DNA from: Zygnema cylindricum
Taxonomy: Eukaryota; Streptophyta; Zygnematophyceae; Zygnematales; Zygnemataceae
Reading direction: 5' to 3'
DNA length: 36,117 bases
NCBI GenBank assembly: GCA_037447655.1
Contig: JBBHKE010000771.1
Span: forward strand, 434,360-470,476
The notes under the pieces are model-generated. The model did no database searches, was not told the origin of the DNA, and saw only the letters and a program-made list of their open reading frames with translations. Each line of letters begins with the position of its first letter. Positions within the stretch are counted from its first letter, which is position 1. This document shows, piece by piece, positions 27,504 through 36,117 of this stretch. The position numbers and the translations under genes were made by a program.

Positions 27504-29486
27504 CGAGGAACAGAGTGGGAGCATGTTGTAGCTCCAACTGGTGGTATACTTGGGGACAGAAAATTGTGCATTTGTGTGTACTGCAAATTACAGTATAATG
27601 CACAAGCCACCAGGATTAGGAACCACCTTTTAGGAAACGTGAACAATGCAGGAATCAGGCCATGCAAATTATGTCCGGATGATGTGAAAGCAGAGTTAAG
27701 TGTAATGGAAATAGACAAGGCTTCTCACGACTCTCAAAAGCGTACAATATCCGTTGTGGAGAGACTTACTGGAAGTGCTATCGCGTCTAGCCATCTTGTC
27801 GAGTCTAGCCAGAGCAAGAAGGTGAAAGGGGTGCAGACAAAAATCCGAGATGCTTTCAATAAGCAAAATATGAAGGAGGTAGATGAAGCATGGGCCAAGG
27901 CATTCTTTGCCAATGGCTTGCCATTTAGTTTATTAAAAGACCACTATTTCAAGGCTGCAGTGAAGCTGACCGGGGAGATAGGGGAGTGTTATAAGTTACC
28001 CCACCGAGATGCCATGAGAACTCGTCTATTGACTGTGACTAAGGCGACGATAACTAACCATTTGCAGAGTTACATGGAGACTATGAAAGTCACTGGTGCC
28101 ACTGTCACATCAGATGGTTGGACAGCTGTTGACCAAACGCCTCTCTTGAACATTCTAGCTGTCACCCCAAAGGGGGACATGTTTCTTATGGCGGAAAACA
28201 CCAATGGGCAATGTAAAGATGCCGAGTATGTTCGTAAGGTGTTGGAGAAAGGAGTTCTTGCGGTAGGGGTGGAGCATGTGGTCCAAATTGTGACAGATTC
28301 TGCTCCTGTTAACAAAGCGGCAACCTCTTTGCTCATGAGCAAGTATCCTTCTCTGACATGGACGCCATGTTCTGCCCATATTTTGGACCTATTGTTGGAG
28401 GATTGGGGTAAGTTGTCTTTTATCTCGACACCCGTCAAAGAGGCAAAGGAGGTGTTGAGATTTATCACAAACCACAATATGAGTGTATCCATCTTTAACA
28501 AAATCTCGACACTCCGACTTTTGAAACCTGGAGAGACTCGGTTCGCGACAAACTTTATCATGCTCCAAAGGTTTTTAGAGGTGAACGATAGCCTCGAGCG
28601 TTTAATGTTTGATGATGACTATAGGCAGTGGATGGGTAAGCATGTATACAAGGTTGAGGGGACTAAGATCAAAGGCCACATTTTGAGCCCGGGATTTTGG
28701 ATAAGAGTGAAAGAAGCTGTGACAGTTTCAGAGCCTGTGGTACGATTGATGAGGGAGTGTGACAAAGGGGCCCCAAATGTGGGGAAGGTATATTATGGTT
28801 TTCACATGATTGGTCAATACTTAAATAATATATCGACCAATGGAGGAGAAGGAAACTCCGAAGGAGTGCACGTTTTGGAGGAGTTAAAAGAATCTTGGTT
28901 GGCTAGATGGGGGATGGCATATATCCCCATACATGCAGCCGGCTTCGTACTTGATCCTGAGTACCAAAGTTCTGAATATGGGCAAGAGACCGATGTAATC
29001 GTCATGGAAGGCTTCCACACTATCCTTCAGAGAATGTTACCGCGTGTGGCAGACCAGACTGCGACCTACATTGAGTTAACTAAGTATAGGGGTTTTGAGG
29101 GTGTATTTGGGAGGGAGGTAACATTAGCTTGTGCTAAGTTGATGCCAGGGTGGAAGTGGTGGCATCGGTTTGGGGCTGTCACGCCTATCTTGCTGAGGGT
29201 AGCAACTAGGGTCCTTGCCCAATGCTCGGTTGCTAGCTCATGTGAGAGGAATTGGTTAACCTATGACCATATTCACTCTAAAAAACGGAACAGACTGACG
29301 GCTAAGAGGGCCAATGACCTGGTATGGGTATTTAGCAATATGAGGTTAGCACACCAAACCAGGGATGTTAGTTATGAAGAGGCTATGATAGCATGGGAGG
29401 AAGAGGAAAGGGGGGTAGAGGGAGAGGAAGGGGGTGTAGTTGAAGAGGAGTCAGACCAAAATATGGATGAGTTAGATTTAGAGTAG
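27492..29486 (+). CDS. hAT transposase, intact, 664 residues
   Basis: A cut-and-paste transposase expected to bind the ends of the surrounding element in the nucleus. Domains seen: N-terminal BED-type zinc finger (C28, C31, H45, C58); a DUF659-like RNase-H-fold region at about 145-300 with the first catalytic Asp in SDGW (residue 208) and the second in IVTDSAPVNKAA (residue 269); TRFATNF near 349; a PGWKWWHRFG motif near 552; the C-terminal dimerisation block with catalytic Glu in SSCERNW (residue 585), then IHSKKRNRL and LVWVFSNMRL; and an acidic tail (about 635-664). Length and order match plant hAT transposases of this type. No stop or shift interrupts it. The start at 27492 is chosen because the identical upstream ATG is closed after eight codons. 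All DDE residues are present, so activity is possible but unproven. Confidence 0.92.
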   Translation: MPRIRGTEWEHVVAPTGGILGDRKLCICVYCKLQYNAQATRIRNHLLGNVNNAGIRPCKLCPDDVKAELSVMEIDKASHDSQKRTISVVERLTGSAIASSHLVESSQSKKVKGVQTKIRDAFNKQNMKEVDEAWAKAFFANGLPFSLLKDHYFKAAVKLTGEIGECYKLPHRDAMRTRLLTVTKATITNHLQSYMETMKVTGATVTSDGWTAVDQTPLLNILAVTPKGDMFLMAENTNGQCKDAEYVRKVLEKGVLAVGVEHVVQIVTDSAPVNKAATSLLMSKYPSLTWTPCSAHILDLLLEDWGKLSFISTPVKEAKEVLRFITNHNMSVSIFNKISTLRLLKPGETRFATNFIMLQRFLEVNDSLERLMFDDDYRQWMGKHVYKVEGTKIKGHILSPGFWIRVKEAVTVSEPVVRLMRECDKGAPNVGKVYYGFHMIGQYLNNISTNGGEGNSEGVHVLEELKESWLARWGMAYIPIHAAGFVLDPEYQSSEYGQETDVIVMEGFHTILQRMLPRVADQTATYIELTKYRGFEGVFGREVTLACAKLMPGWKWWHRFGAVTPILLRVATRVLAQCSVASSCERNWLTYDHIHSKKRNRLTAKRANDLVWVFSNMRLAHQTRDVSYEEAMIAWEEEERGVEGEEGGVVEEESDQNMDELDLE

Positions 29487-29719
29487 AGAGGTTAATGTTG
29501 TATCTCCATTCACGGTCGTTAATGACTTGACCAAGTTTTTATGTGTAAACTATGCCATTTCACTCACATGAATACAAAAACGGTTATTTTTGCTTCAATT
29601 ATAATTTTTTCTTTTTTCAATGTTAAAATCTTGTAACATGGCAATTTTTTGCTTCAATTGTCGATTTTAAAATATTATATGTGAGCATGTTGTAATGGAG
29701 CCATGATGTAATGCTGAAC
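29487..29719 (+). other. 3' untranslated/subterminal region of the hAT element
   Basis: AT-rich DNA between the transposase stop and the 34-bp array, probably holding the transcript's 3' end. No unambiguous polyadenylation signal is singled out. Confidence 0.35.
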
Positions 29720-29900
29720 TAGCGACGAGGCAGACTAGTCGCAGATTGCTGACCAGCGAAGAGGCAGCCTAGTCGCTGACTGCTGACCAGCGAAGAGGCA
29801 GCCTAGTCGCTGATTGTTGACCAGCGACGAGGCAGCCTAGTCGCTGACTGCTGACCAGCGACGAGGCAGCCTGAGGCAGCCTAGTCGCTGACCTCTGGTT
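29720..29900. repeat. 34-bp subterminal tandem array with GCGAC/GTCGC arms
   Basis: Units start AGCGA(C/A)GAGGCAG at 29720, 29755, 29789, 29823 and 29857. Each contains GCGAC...GTCGC inverted arms and a CTGACTGCTGACC spacer. A related inverted pair CAGCGACCA/TGGTCGCTG follows at about 29911-29936. Position near the element's right end suggests transposase-binding sites. Confidence 0.85.
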
Positions 29901-29936
29901 CACTGTTTCAGCGACCAGGAAGTGTGGTCGCTGGTT

Positions 29937-30163
29937 GTTGATGATGCACCGACGACACTGGTAAAGTTTGGAGCATAGAAATATCGATTAATACTTTAAT
30001 AGTTTAAAATGTCGTATTGTATTTTAATTCTGATTTTTTTTTTTGAGTTTTGGTATTTTTATTATATAATAAGTCAAAGCTGGTCAACGCATTTTAAAAA
30101 ATATGAAATTTTGAATAATGCGCATATGCATTCTTTTTCAAAGTTTTTTACCGTGCGCATACT
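29937..30163. other. right subterminal region of the hAT element
   Basis: AT-rich, no gene. ATGCATTCTTTTT occurs here (about 30126) and in the left subterminal region (about 26222) in the same orientation. Confidence 0.4.
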
Positions 30164-30179
30164 ACGAATGAAACCTCTA

Positions 30180-30181
<2 letters not shown>

Positions 30182-30230
<49 letters not shown>
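30182..30230. repeat. (AT)n microsatellite
   Basis: Uninterrupted AT run immediately outside the right inverted repeat of the hAT element. Confidence 0.95.
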
Positions 30231-30233
<3 letters not shown>

Positions 30234-30657
30234 ATGAATATACGTATTATGTGTATGCATGTATGTATATATGTATCTATGCATATATAAACAGTTATTT
30301 AGGCATATATATCTGCAGATTACAAAAGTAATTTCAAATACTTTCGATGATTATGACTTCTTTATATACCTGGTTAAACGTTGTTTGTTGGACTCAGTTT
30401 GGCAGAATGGTGATAAGCTCTCAATTTTGCCACAACCGTGTTATGATCACTGCTAAAACATGTTCACAACGGTCAAAAAACAACGTTCATTTAATGGTAA
30501 TTTTACTATCAAAAACCTTTTGAAAATCCATAAAAAACCCCTCTTTCGGGTCAACAATCCCTCACTTCAATTAGAGTTACTAACTCTAATAGAGGGTGGG
30601 CAATGTAATCTCCACTAACTAATCTTGGTGCAACTCTCTCTGACTAGATGAATTGTT
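30231..30657. other. unclassified spacer
   Basis: AT-rich, no gene recognised. ATTAGAGTTACTAACTCTAAT (arms ATTAGAGTTA/TAACTCTAAT, about 30570-30590) is a small palindrome that resembles the attagagtta motif of the MITE family. Confidence 0.25.
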
Positions 30658-30807
30658 TGTAGAAATTAATGGTTCTTTTAGTATTTTCTAAGTCTAAACA
30701 TCTAAAATGAAATTTAGAAATGAAGAAGAGGCGGTCTGCCTCTAATTCCTCTCTTCAGCTCCCACACTTGTCATACTCATTGAAGGTTAGAGAGGGAGCT
30801 AGAGCTA
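30658..30807 (+). mobile_element. solo-LTR-like copy of the short Copia LTR, plus orientation
   Basis: Begins TGTAGAAATTAATGGTTC and aligns along its length with the reverse complement of 31687-31826 (shared GCCTCTAA.TCCTCTCT, AGCTCCCACACTTG, TTAGAGAGGGAG). TGTT lies directly on both sides (30654-30657 and 30808-30811), possibly a short target duplication. No polypurine tract precedes it, so it is not the 3' LTR of a full element here. The far end reads CTA, not CA. Confidence 0.5.
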
Positions 30808-31540
30808 TGTGTTACTCTGAGACCTCCATAGAACCTCAGAGTAGTCATCTCACACGAAGCCTCAAGGATAACTCTGACCCCTTTGTGTTTCAGCAAAAAT
30901 AACTGCCACCCTGACAGACAAAAACTCTGACACCTTCACCTTTGTAAAGGTAAGACTCTTGTGAGTCGATAGCAAAAAGAATCTCCGAATTTGCTCCCAT
31001 GAATAGTAAGTTATGGAGGGTCAAAGTTGACCTTTTGTATAGAAGCTCTCTGGGAGAGAGGGTCCAATCTATCAAATTTTTCTAAATCTCTATGTACTGA
31101 AGTACGGCTCCAATCATAATACTTTGTCGTATAGAAAGGTATAGGTGCCGGTGTACTTTCTGTACGACTATTGTACGACATGGCCAACAAGTCGACACAT
31201 GTCATTTTTAGATTTGTTCTTGTAATCCCCGGAGATGCGGTAATCTAATATGGTTGTGCCATGTGTCAATCAATGTGACGTCGACCGCAAACCGCCAAAA
31301 ACCTATTCCGCGATCTTGGCATACTTCGCGGCCGTCCGATTAAACCGGATTTCAATCGTAGCTGTTATAAATACATTCGCAATATTTGTTTCGCCTTCGA
31401 AACAAAGTGCGTGGTATTTGTTTCTCATGTTTCGTACGCCGTACAACAAAAACTGTATCTATTTCCAAATATCTCGTTAAATGAAATAGCCTACGTGTCA
31501 ATATTTATTTAATTATCAAACCCTATATCGTATAACCTTG
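30808..31540. other. unclassified segment between two inverted LTR-like sequences
   Basis: No gene recognised. It contains a hairpin CTCTGAG...CTCAGAG (30815-30842), several TGTACG/GTACGAC motifs near 31140-31180 and TTATAAATACA at about 31364, a possible TATA box with no recognisable gene after it. Confidence 0.25.
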
Positions 31541-31640
31541 ATCTTAGACTAATTGGCTAAGGCAATCGGCTACCAGCGGCTTTGACAGACGGCATGTACC
31601 AGGTTCCAATCCCGGGTCCGTCAATTACTATTTTGGTAAA
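31541..31640 (+). mobile_element. tRNA-derived, SINE-like sequence with pol III box motifs
   Basis: TAGACTAATTGG at 31545-31556 resembles the tRNA A box (about 9 of 12) and GGTTCCAATCC at 31602-31612 matches the B box at 10 of 11. The T arm (CCAGG/CCCGG around TTCCAAT) nearly pairs. The acceptor stem does not pair (the 3' GTCCGTC has no 5' partner), so this is not a working tRNA gene. A tRNA-derived SINE head or a tRNA pseudogene are the likely explanations. Confidence 0.5.
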
Positions 31641-31686
31641 TCTACCAATCTAATGTTTGTCCCCGTTTGGATAGCATAGGCGGCCA

Positions 31687-31826
31687 TGACTCTATCTCCC
31701 TCTCTAACTTTTAGTGACTGCGGCAAGTGTGGGAGCTAGAGAGAGGAGTTAGAGGCAGACTGCCTCTGCTTCTTCTTTGCATTTTACAAAAACTAGAAAG
31801 TACTAAAATAACCTTTAATTTCTACA
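31687..31826 (-). mobile_element. 3' LTR of the Copia element
   Basis: On the minus strand it runs TGTAGAAATTAAAGG ... GATAGAGTCA, 140 bp, starting TG and ending CA. It directly follows a polypurine tract (31827-31840, minus strand AAATAAGGGGAG), itself just after the end of the pol frame. So short an LTR is unusual for Copia. It may be longer if the TG at 31687 is not the true end, but similarity to 30658-30807 stops close to this point, which supports it. Confidence 0.6.
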
Positions 31827-31840
31827 CTCCCCTTATTTTT
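31827..31840 (-). other. polypurine tract
   Basis: Minus-strand AAAATAAGGGGAG immediately before the TG that starts the 3' LTR: the expected primer site for plus-strand DNA synthesis. Confidence 0.65.
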
Positions 31841-32409
31841 TAGTCACTCTTTATTTTAAGACCACACTTCTCCCTGCAGAAAATTAGTTTAGGGGAAGGC
31901 ACAGGTTTGGTCTTCATATGTGCTACCATTTCACTATCCGGTTTATACTCTAAACTGATTATCTTGTTTTCTACTTTCTCCTTAACAAAGCTAAGTCTAA
32001 TGTCCATGTGTTTTGCTTTAAAGTGATGTTTGGGATTGGCAGAAACGGCAATGCCTGCTTGATTATCACAAAACACTTTTAGGACACCACTCTTAAGATG
32101 ACCAAGCTCACCAAGCAAAGACATGACTCACAATAATTCTTTTACAGCAGAGCAAGAAGCCATGTACTCAACCTTCATGGTGGACTGAGCAATGACCTTT
32201 TGCTGCTTGCTGCTCTAGCAGCAAGCCCCATCACCCACATACAATACATATCCAGACGTGCATCTCCTTATAGGAGCATCCCCGTAGCTGGCATCACTCC
32301 AAATGGTGATGTCAGTATTGTTCCCGCCCAAATGCAACCATAGATCTCTAGTCCCTATGAGATCTAAAGACTCTCTTAGCTGCCTCCTAATCTTTCTTAG
32401 TGGGAGCAT
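31840..32409 (-). pseudogene. Copia RNase H domain and pol C-terminus
   Basis: Minus-strand fragments show WSDASYGD and RRCTSGYVLYVGDG (32215-32409), then after a stop and shift FCDNQAGIAVSANPKHH, KHMDIRLSFVKEKV and a VAHMKTKP end (31840-32124), closely following the Copia RNase H pattern. A TAG stop at about 32215 and the missing frame at 32125-32214 show decay; the EAEY-type segment there is still partly readable out of frame. Confidence 0.85.
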
Positions 32410-33360
32410 TCAGACTCCTACTTAGTACTCCTACACCTGTGGCTATGTCCGGACTGGTATAATTGATGAACTATATTAGGTTTCCCACTACTTGTGTATA
32501 AGGGATGGTCTGCATAAATCTTTTCTCTTCCGGGTCTACCTCATCATCTAAGATTATAACTTCTCTTCCAAACTCCCCTCACTTGCCTTCTTTATTTCCA
32601 TAGGAGTGGTACAACTTTTAGCCTTGTCCATTTGGAATTTTTCTAACATGTTTCTAATGGCCTCCTTTTGAGTTAATCTTATTATCTTCCTATCTATGTC
32701 TCTCTCTATGTGAATTCCCAAAATATACGTTGCTTCTCCCATATCCTTCATCTCAAATCTTCCTTTTAGATCATTTTTCAATTTATTTATTTTGTCCATA
32801 GATTTACTTAAAACAAGCAAATCATCAACATTAATTGCAATAAAAAAAATCCCTTCCTCATTTTCAAACAAATAAATAGAGTGATCTGAGCTGATTCGAA
32901 TGTATCCCAAACGTGTAAGAAACTCATCGAGCTTCTTGTTTCATTGCTTGGGCGCCTGTTTCAGCCCATATAAAGATTTGATCAATGGGCATACCTTGTT
33001 TTTCTCCCCTTGCTCCACAAATCCCTCGAGCTGTCGCATAAAAATTTCCTCTTCCTACTCTCCATGTAGGAAAGCTGTCTTGATGTCCATCTGATGCACT
33101 TCCATGTCTTCAGCTGCCGCCATACTGAGAAGTATCGAAACCGAAGGAAACCTGACGACCGGATCAAAAGTCTCCTCGTAGTCAATTCCCTCTTTGTGGG
33201 TAAATCCCTTCACCACTAACCGAGCCTTGTAGAGCTCAATGGTGTTATCCGGGTTGAGTTTCAACTTAAATACCCACTTACACCCAATTAGCTTCCTGCC
33301 AGGAGGACAATCCACCAATTTCCATGTATCGACCGCTCTAATTGAGGCCATCTCCTCATT
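32410..33360 (-). pseudogene. Copia reverse transcriptase domain
   Basis: Minus-strand 33351-33055 gives WKLVDCPPGRKLIGCKWVFK, YKARLVVKGFTHKEGIDYEE, TFDPVVRF and MDIKTAFLHGE. After a stop, the second part (33050-32554) gives SLYGLKQAP, a TGA at 32941-32943 in place of Trp, and AINVDDLLVL with both catalytic Asp at 32821-32826, then EMKDMGEATYILGIHIERD. The catalytic core is still present (NVDD for the usual YVDD). Stops and shifts preclude function. Confidence 0.9.
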
Positions 33361-34600
33361 AATGGCTGTCTTCCACCCGTTCTCTCAGGTTAAGTCATTG
33401 CCTCATTATAAGGTTGAGGTTCATCAGGGTGAGACTGTTTGGTTACCTTATTGTTAACTTGTCTCTCTTGCAGTCTTTTGCTGCTTCTCCTTCCTCAAAC
33501 TTGGTTGCCGGAATAGATGGCTCCCTTGGATTCTTCAAAAAAGTTTCTACTTGTCCCCTATCCCTTGATTTCAGGTCGATATCCACCACGTCTTCCGCTT
33601 CGGTTGGAGTTGATACTAAGGGCTGCACATTTGGGTCCTTTTCGATCTCATCTGTACCTGCAAGATCATCATTTCTCGAAATCTTCGATAGTTAGGAAGC
33701 TCAAAGTCATCATAATTTTATGGCTCAAATCTGATTTTGACCGTCTTTGTATGCTTAAAGGGATGTAGAGATTTCCTTTTATCCATAACCACTAGATGCT
33801 TCACTAGGATTATATCTTCTCTCTTGAGATCATATCCTCTATATCCTTTTACATCTTCATAATATCCTAGTAGATATCTTGGTTTTCCTTTTGGATCTAA
33901 CTTCCAGTTTGACCGATCTGTGTCTAAACTGAACACTTGACTACCGAAAACCTTTAAGTGTGAAGTATCTTGTTTTCGACCTGTCCATCTCTCCTAAGGT
34001 GTTTGGCCTTTTACTTCTGAAGTAAGAACTATATTCTTGAGATAATTTGCACAGTTCATTGCTTCGGCCCAAAACGTCTTTCCTATCTTCTTATCTGACA
34101 ACATACTCTTACCACTATCATTCAGTGTTCTATTTTATCTTTCATCTTCACCATTGTGCTCAAGATATTCAGGAACTGTCTTTTGGTGTTGCACTCAATC
34201 TTCTCTCAGAAAAATGTCTAACTGGTTCGAGGTATACTCTCCACCATTGTCACTCTTTGCTCTCTTGATTGGGGTTTCATGGAGTTTTTCACTCCATGCT
34301 TTATATTGTCTAAAACATTCTTGAGCCTCTGACTTGTTTTTCAAAAAATACACCCTTGAATACCGAGACCAATCATCAGTAATAGTCATCATAAATCTCT
34401 TTCCCCCGGGTGAGGGCACTTTGGACCGTCCCCAAATATCTTTGTGTACTAAATCTAGAATCTTTTCTCCCTTATAGGTGGCATTTTTTAGGGAAGCGTA
34501 ACCTGTGTGCTTTACCTTGAGCACATCCACTACAATCACTTAGATTCTCACTTTCACCGAACTGAATCCGTTCCACTACTCCCATTTTTTTCATCTCTTT
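33361..34600 (-). pseudogene. Copia integrase domain
   Basis: The minus strand reads CxxC-H-type remnants at the start, then VHKDIWG (first Asp, about 34465), TITDDWSRYSRVYFLK, KSDNGGEY (second Asp, 34234-34257), and NGEDER followed by TAG then NRTL (Glu retained, about 34140-34157). The C-terminal part (33936-33718) gives SNWKLDPKGKPRYLLGYYED and the GYRGYDL motif. A low-complexity linker with EDVVDIDLKSRDR (about 33600) leads to the reverse transcriptase. At least three stops and shifts. Confidence 0.88.
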
Positions 34601-35096
34601 GCCCAAGCCTCTTATGCCACAACATTATATCATGAACACCAACATAATAGAATTTCTTCGTTTCATTGCTTAAAACCAGCCCAAACATCCCTTGACTACC
34701 TTTTTCAGCAGTGAAATAAACTTCCTCCTTAAAACTAGTAGTAAAGACTCCTTTCCTAGTGTTAGTATCAAAACCCTTATCATCTCATACAGACATAAAG
34801 ATGAGGTTTTTGTTCAGCTCCGGAATAAACAATAAATCGGAGAATGTAACGATGTATGTCTTTACTTCTACTAACACTTTCAGGTCTACCGAACCTACAA
34901 GAGTAGTAGTGACTATCCTCCCATCCCCGTACTCTATCTCTACGGTGGGAATCTTTCTTATCTTAGTGAACATGTGTTTACCCTTAAACATGTGTTTGGA
35001 GGCACTTGAATCTACAATCCAACTTGCTTCACCTTTCAATCTTCCAAAAGCACATTTCAACTTTCGCGGAATTTTGACCACGTTTTTTGCTTTCAA
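34601..35096 (-). pseudogene. Copia protease and pre-integrase region
   Basis: Minus-strand 35096-34785 shows the aspartic protease: SWIVDSSASKHM, where the family has DSGA; the catalytic Asp (codon 35010-35012) is kept but the next-but-one Gly is Ser. It continues EIEYGDGRIVTT and LLFIPELNKNLIFMSV. Below 34785 the pre-integrase zinc region is broken. Confidence 0.85.
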
Positions 35097-35219
35097 CTCC
35101 TCATCCAGTAGAAACTCATCGTCCTCATCATCAGATTCCGCCTCATGTACCTATGTCACAATGACCTTTTTCTTTCCTCTTGGGGGTCCACTGGTCTGCC
35201 CCTCCTTTAACTGTCGCTC

Positions 35220-36117
35220 GGTGAACTTAGTGCACTCAGCCATATAGTGTCGTGGTTTCTTACAAAAATGGCACTAATCCTTGGGAGTCATTGGTCCGAA
35301 CTCCTCGGTCTGATTTTTCTACCCCTCCCTTTTATAATTTTAGACCTATTTCTTGGAATCATTGTTCCTCCAATCGGTCCCAGCTGCCAAGGCTTGCCCA
35401 CTCTCTCCTCCCCTTTGGATCTCAATCCTATTCTCCCGAACAAGAATCATCCCTACCACTGAATTCCCAATCCACCTTGAGTCCGGCAAGTCCTGCACAC
35501 GGTTGACTATGTTCTCGAACTCATCTGTTGACTTCATGAGCAAACAATTAACCTCGATCTTTTCAGTTTCAACCTGTCCAACACTCTCTAGCTCCATGAA
35601 AAGTGTTGCAAGCTCATTACAAAAATCCAACATCTTCCCCTCCTTGTATGCATATGCGTCTATTTTGTGATCAACCAACTGCTCTTGCTGGATTGTACCA
35701 CTTCGGTACATCTCTATGATAGCCACCCAAAGATCGGATGCCCTCTCTACTTGCAAATGAGGAGATGCAACCCCTTGAGTAAGATGACGGAGGATGAAGT
35801 GCTTTGCCCCGTAGGCTAGAAACCCACCGATAGTATCTCTACATGGCTTCACCATGTTAGGTCGTTCTCGTCAACCAACTAGTGTTTTATCTGCGTATAC
35901 GTATGTTCCTCCCCTTCTACAACCTAAAAACATTACTCGAACGTTGTGAAAAGTACCTCGATCTCTCACAACCTGTCCAACTTTGACTTTTCTAGCTCCA
36001 ATTAACAAACGAGTACTTCAGTTGTCTACTCAAGCTCTTGTATCAGTTGGCACACGTCCTGAACGGCCTGAGTTCCACCTAACCCTTAAGTCACCATCCC
36101 TACTAAGAACAAGCCCT
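35220..36117 (-). pseudogene. Copia gag, N-terminus at or beyond window edge
   Basis: Minus-strand 35855-35346 encodes a UBN2-type gag segment (AKHFILRHLTQGV, ASDLWVAIIEMY, LVDHKIDAYAYKEG, FCNELATLFMELESVG). It is followed by a zinc knuckle CHFCKKPRHYMAEC (35232-35273), a CCHC with Arg where Gly usually precedes His, and a TAG at 35274-35276 just before it. The part 35856-36117 still reads as gag-like pieces in mixed frames; the true start is uncertain. Confidence 0.8.

Larger units (their letters stand above)
26180..30181 (+). mobile_element. apparently complete hAT element with intact transposase
   Basis: CATAGAGGTTTCATTCGT at 26180-26197 is the exact reverse complement of 30164-30181; the match extends one base further out. 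If the ends are taken two bases in, they read TAGAGG, agreeing with the hAT pattern YARNG. The element is 4.0 kb, about 3.1 kb without the nested 924-bp MITE, a usual size for an autonomous hAT. One transposase gene lies inside. Subterminal DNA carries GTACGG repeats on the left (27205-27290) and a 34-bp array on the right (29720-29900). No clear 8-bp target duplication is visible; the right end abuts an AT microsatellite that may have erased it. Confidence 0.7.
31687..36117 (-). mobile_element. degraded Ty1/Copia retrotransposon, 5' end beyond window
   Basis: On the minus strand the order is gag, protease, integrase, reverse transcriptase, RNase H, polypurine tract, LTR. Integrase before reverse transcriptase is the diagnostic Copia order. 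Reading frames are broken many times. The 5' LTR and primer-binding site must lie right of 36117. Confidence 0.9.

Noticed and set aside
28070-28561. 163-codon minus-strand frame
   Set aside because: It is the antisense of the intact hAT transposase gene and has no features of its own.
31541-31625. Functional tRNA gene
   Set aside because: A and B boxes are present but the acceptor stem cannot pair and no clear anticodon stem was found.
34759-35247. 162-codon plus-strand frame
   Set aside because: It is the antisense of the Copia protease and gag region, which is recognisable on the minus strand.

Overview
This is a eukaryotic, AT-rich, intergenic-type window made almost entirely of transposable elements and tandem repeats. 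I find no host housekeeping gene, rRNA gene or convincing tRNA gene. Three things point to a plant or close streptophyte relative: a plant-type hAT transposase (BED finger, then a DUF659-like region, then a C-terminal SCERNW...HSKKRNRL block), a Copia polyprotein of plant type, and a HARBI1 transposase paired with a Myb/SANT gene. A non-flowering lineage (moss, liverwort, fern, lycophyte) is my guess; I cannot name the species.

Region 1-4800 holds two diverged copies of an LTR-leader-like repeat (215-740 and 4230-4740). Between them lie two decayed copies (939-1611, 2897-3503) of an unclassified MITE family and several small tandem repeats. Region 4815-7082 is a dead hAT transposase gene with a still recognisable GT-AG intron. 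Region 7755-15729 is the most structured part. It contains back-to-back copies of the same MITE family (20-26 bp terminal inverted repeats starting CACCGCGAATCG, TA target duplication), a second, hAT-type MITE (TIR TAGTGTTGGGTATCGA), and a GC-rich 49-bp tandem array that ends in a TATA box. About 2.6 kb of this assembly (9902-12572) is duplicated at 13170-15729, separated by three ~200-bp repeats.

Region 15730-22200 holds purine tracts and a degraded PIF/Harbinger pair facing each other: a Myb/SANT gene (plus strand, about 18219-19490) and a HARBI1-like transposase (minus strand, about 22183-20501), broken by stops, frameshifts and three short tandem duplications. Region 22298-25915 is a 3.6-kb minisatellite of a degenerate 31-bp unit.

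Region 26180-30181 looks like a complete hAT element: 18-19 bp perfect terminal inverted repeats around an uninterrupted 664-codon transposase gene, the only intact gene here. A 924-bp non-autonomous hAT element with a perfect 8-bp target duplication is nested in it. Region 30658-31826 has two short LTR-like sequences in opposite orientation and a tRNA-derived, SINE-like promoter. Region 31687-36117 is a degraded minus-strand Copia retrotransposon, with its 3' LTR inside the window and its 5' end beyond the right edge.

The genes do not form a host pathway. They are separate transposition systems, mostly dead, nested in each other. The features most likely to be undescribed are the CACCGCGAATCG MITE family with its multimers, and the duplicated 49-bp array plus TATA box.
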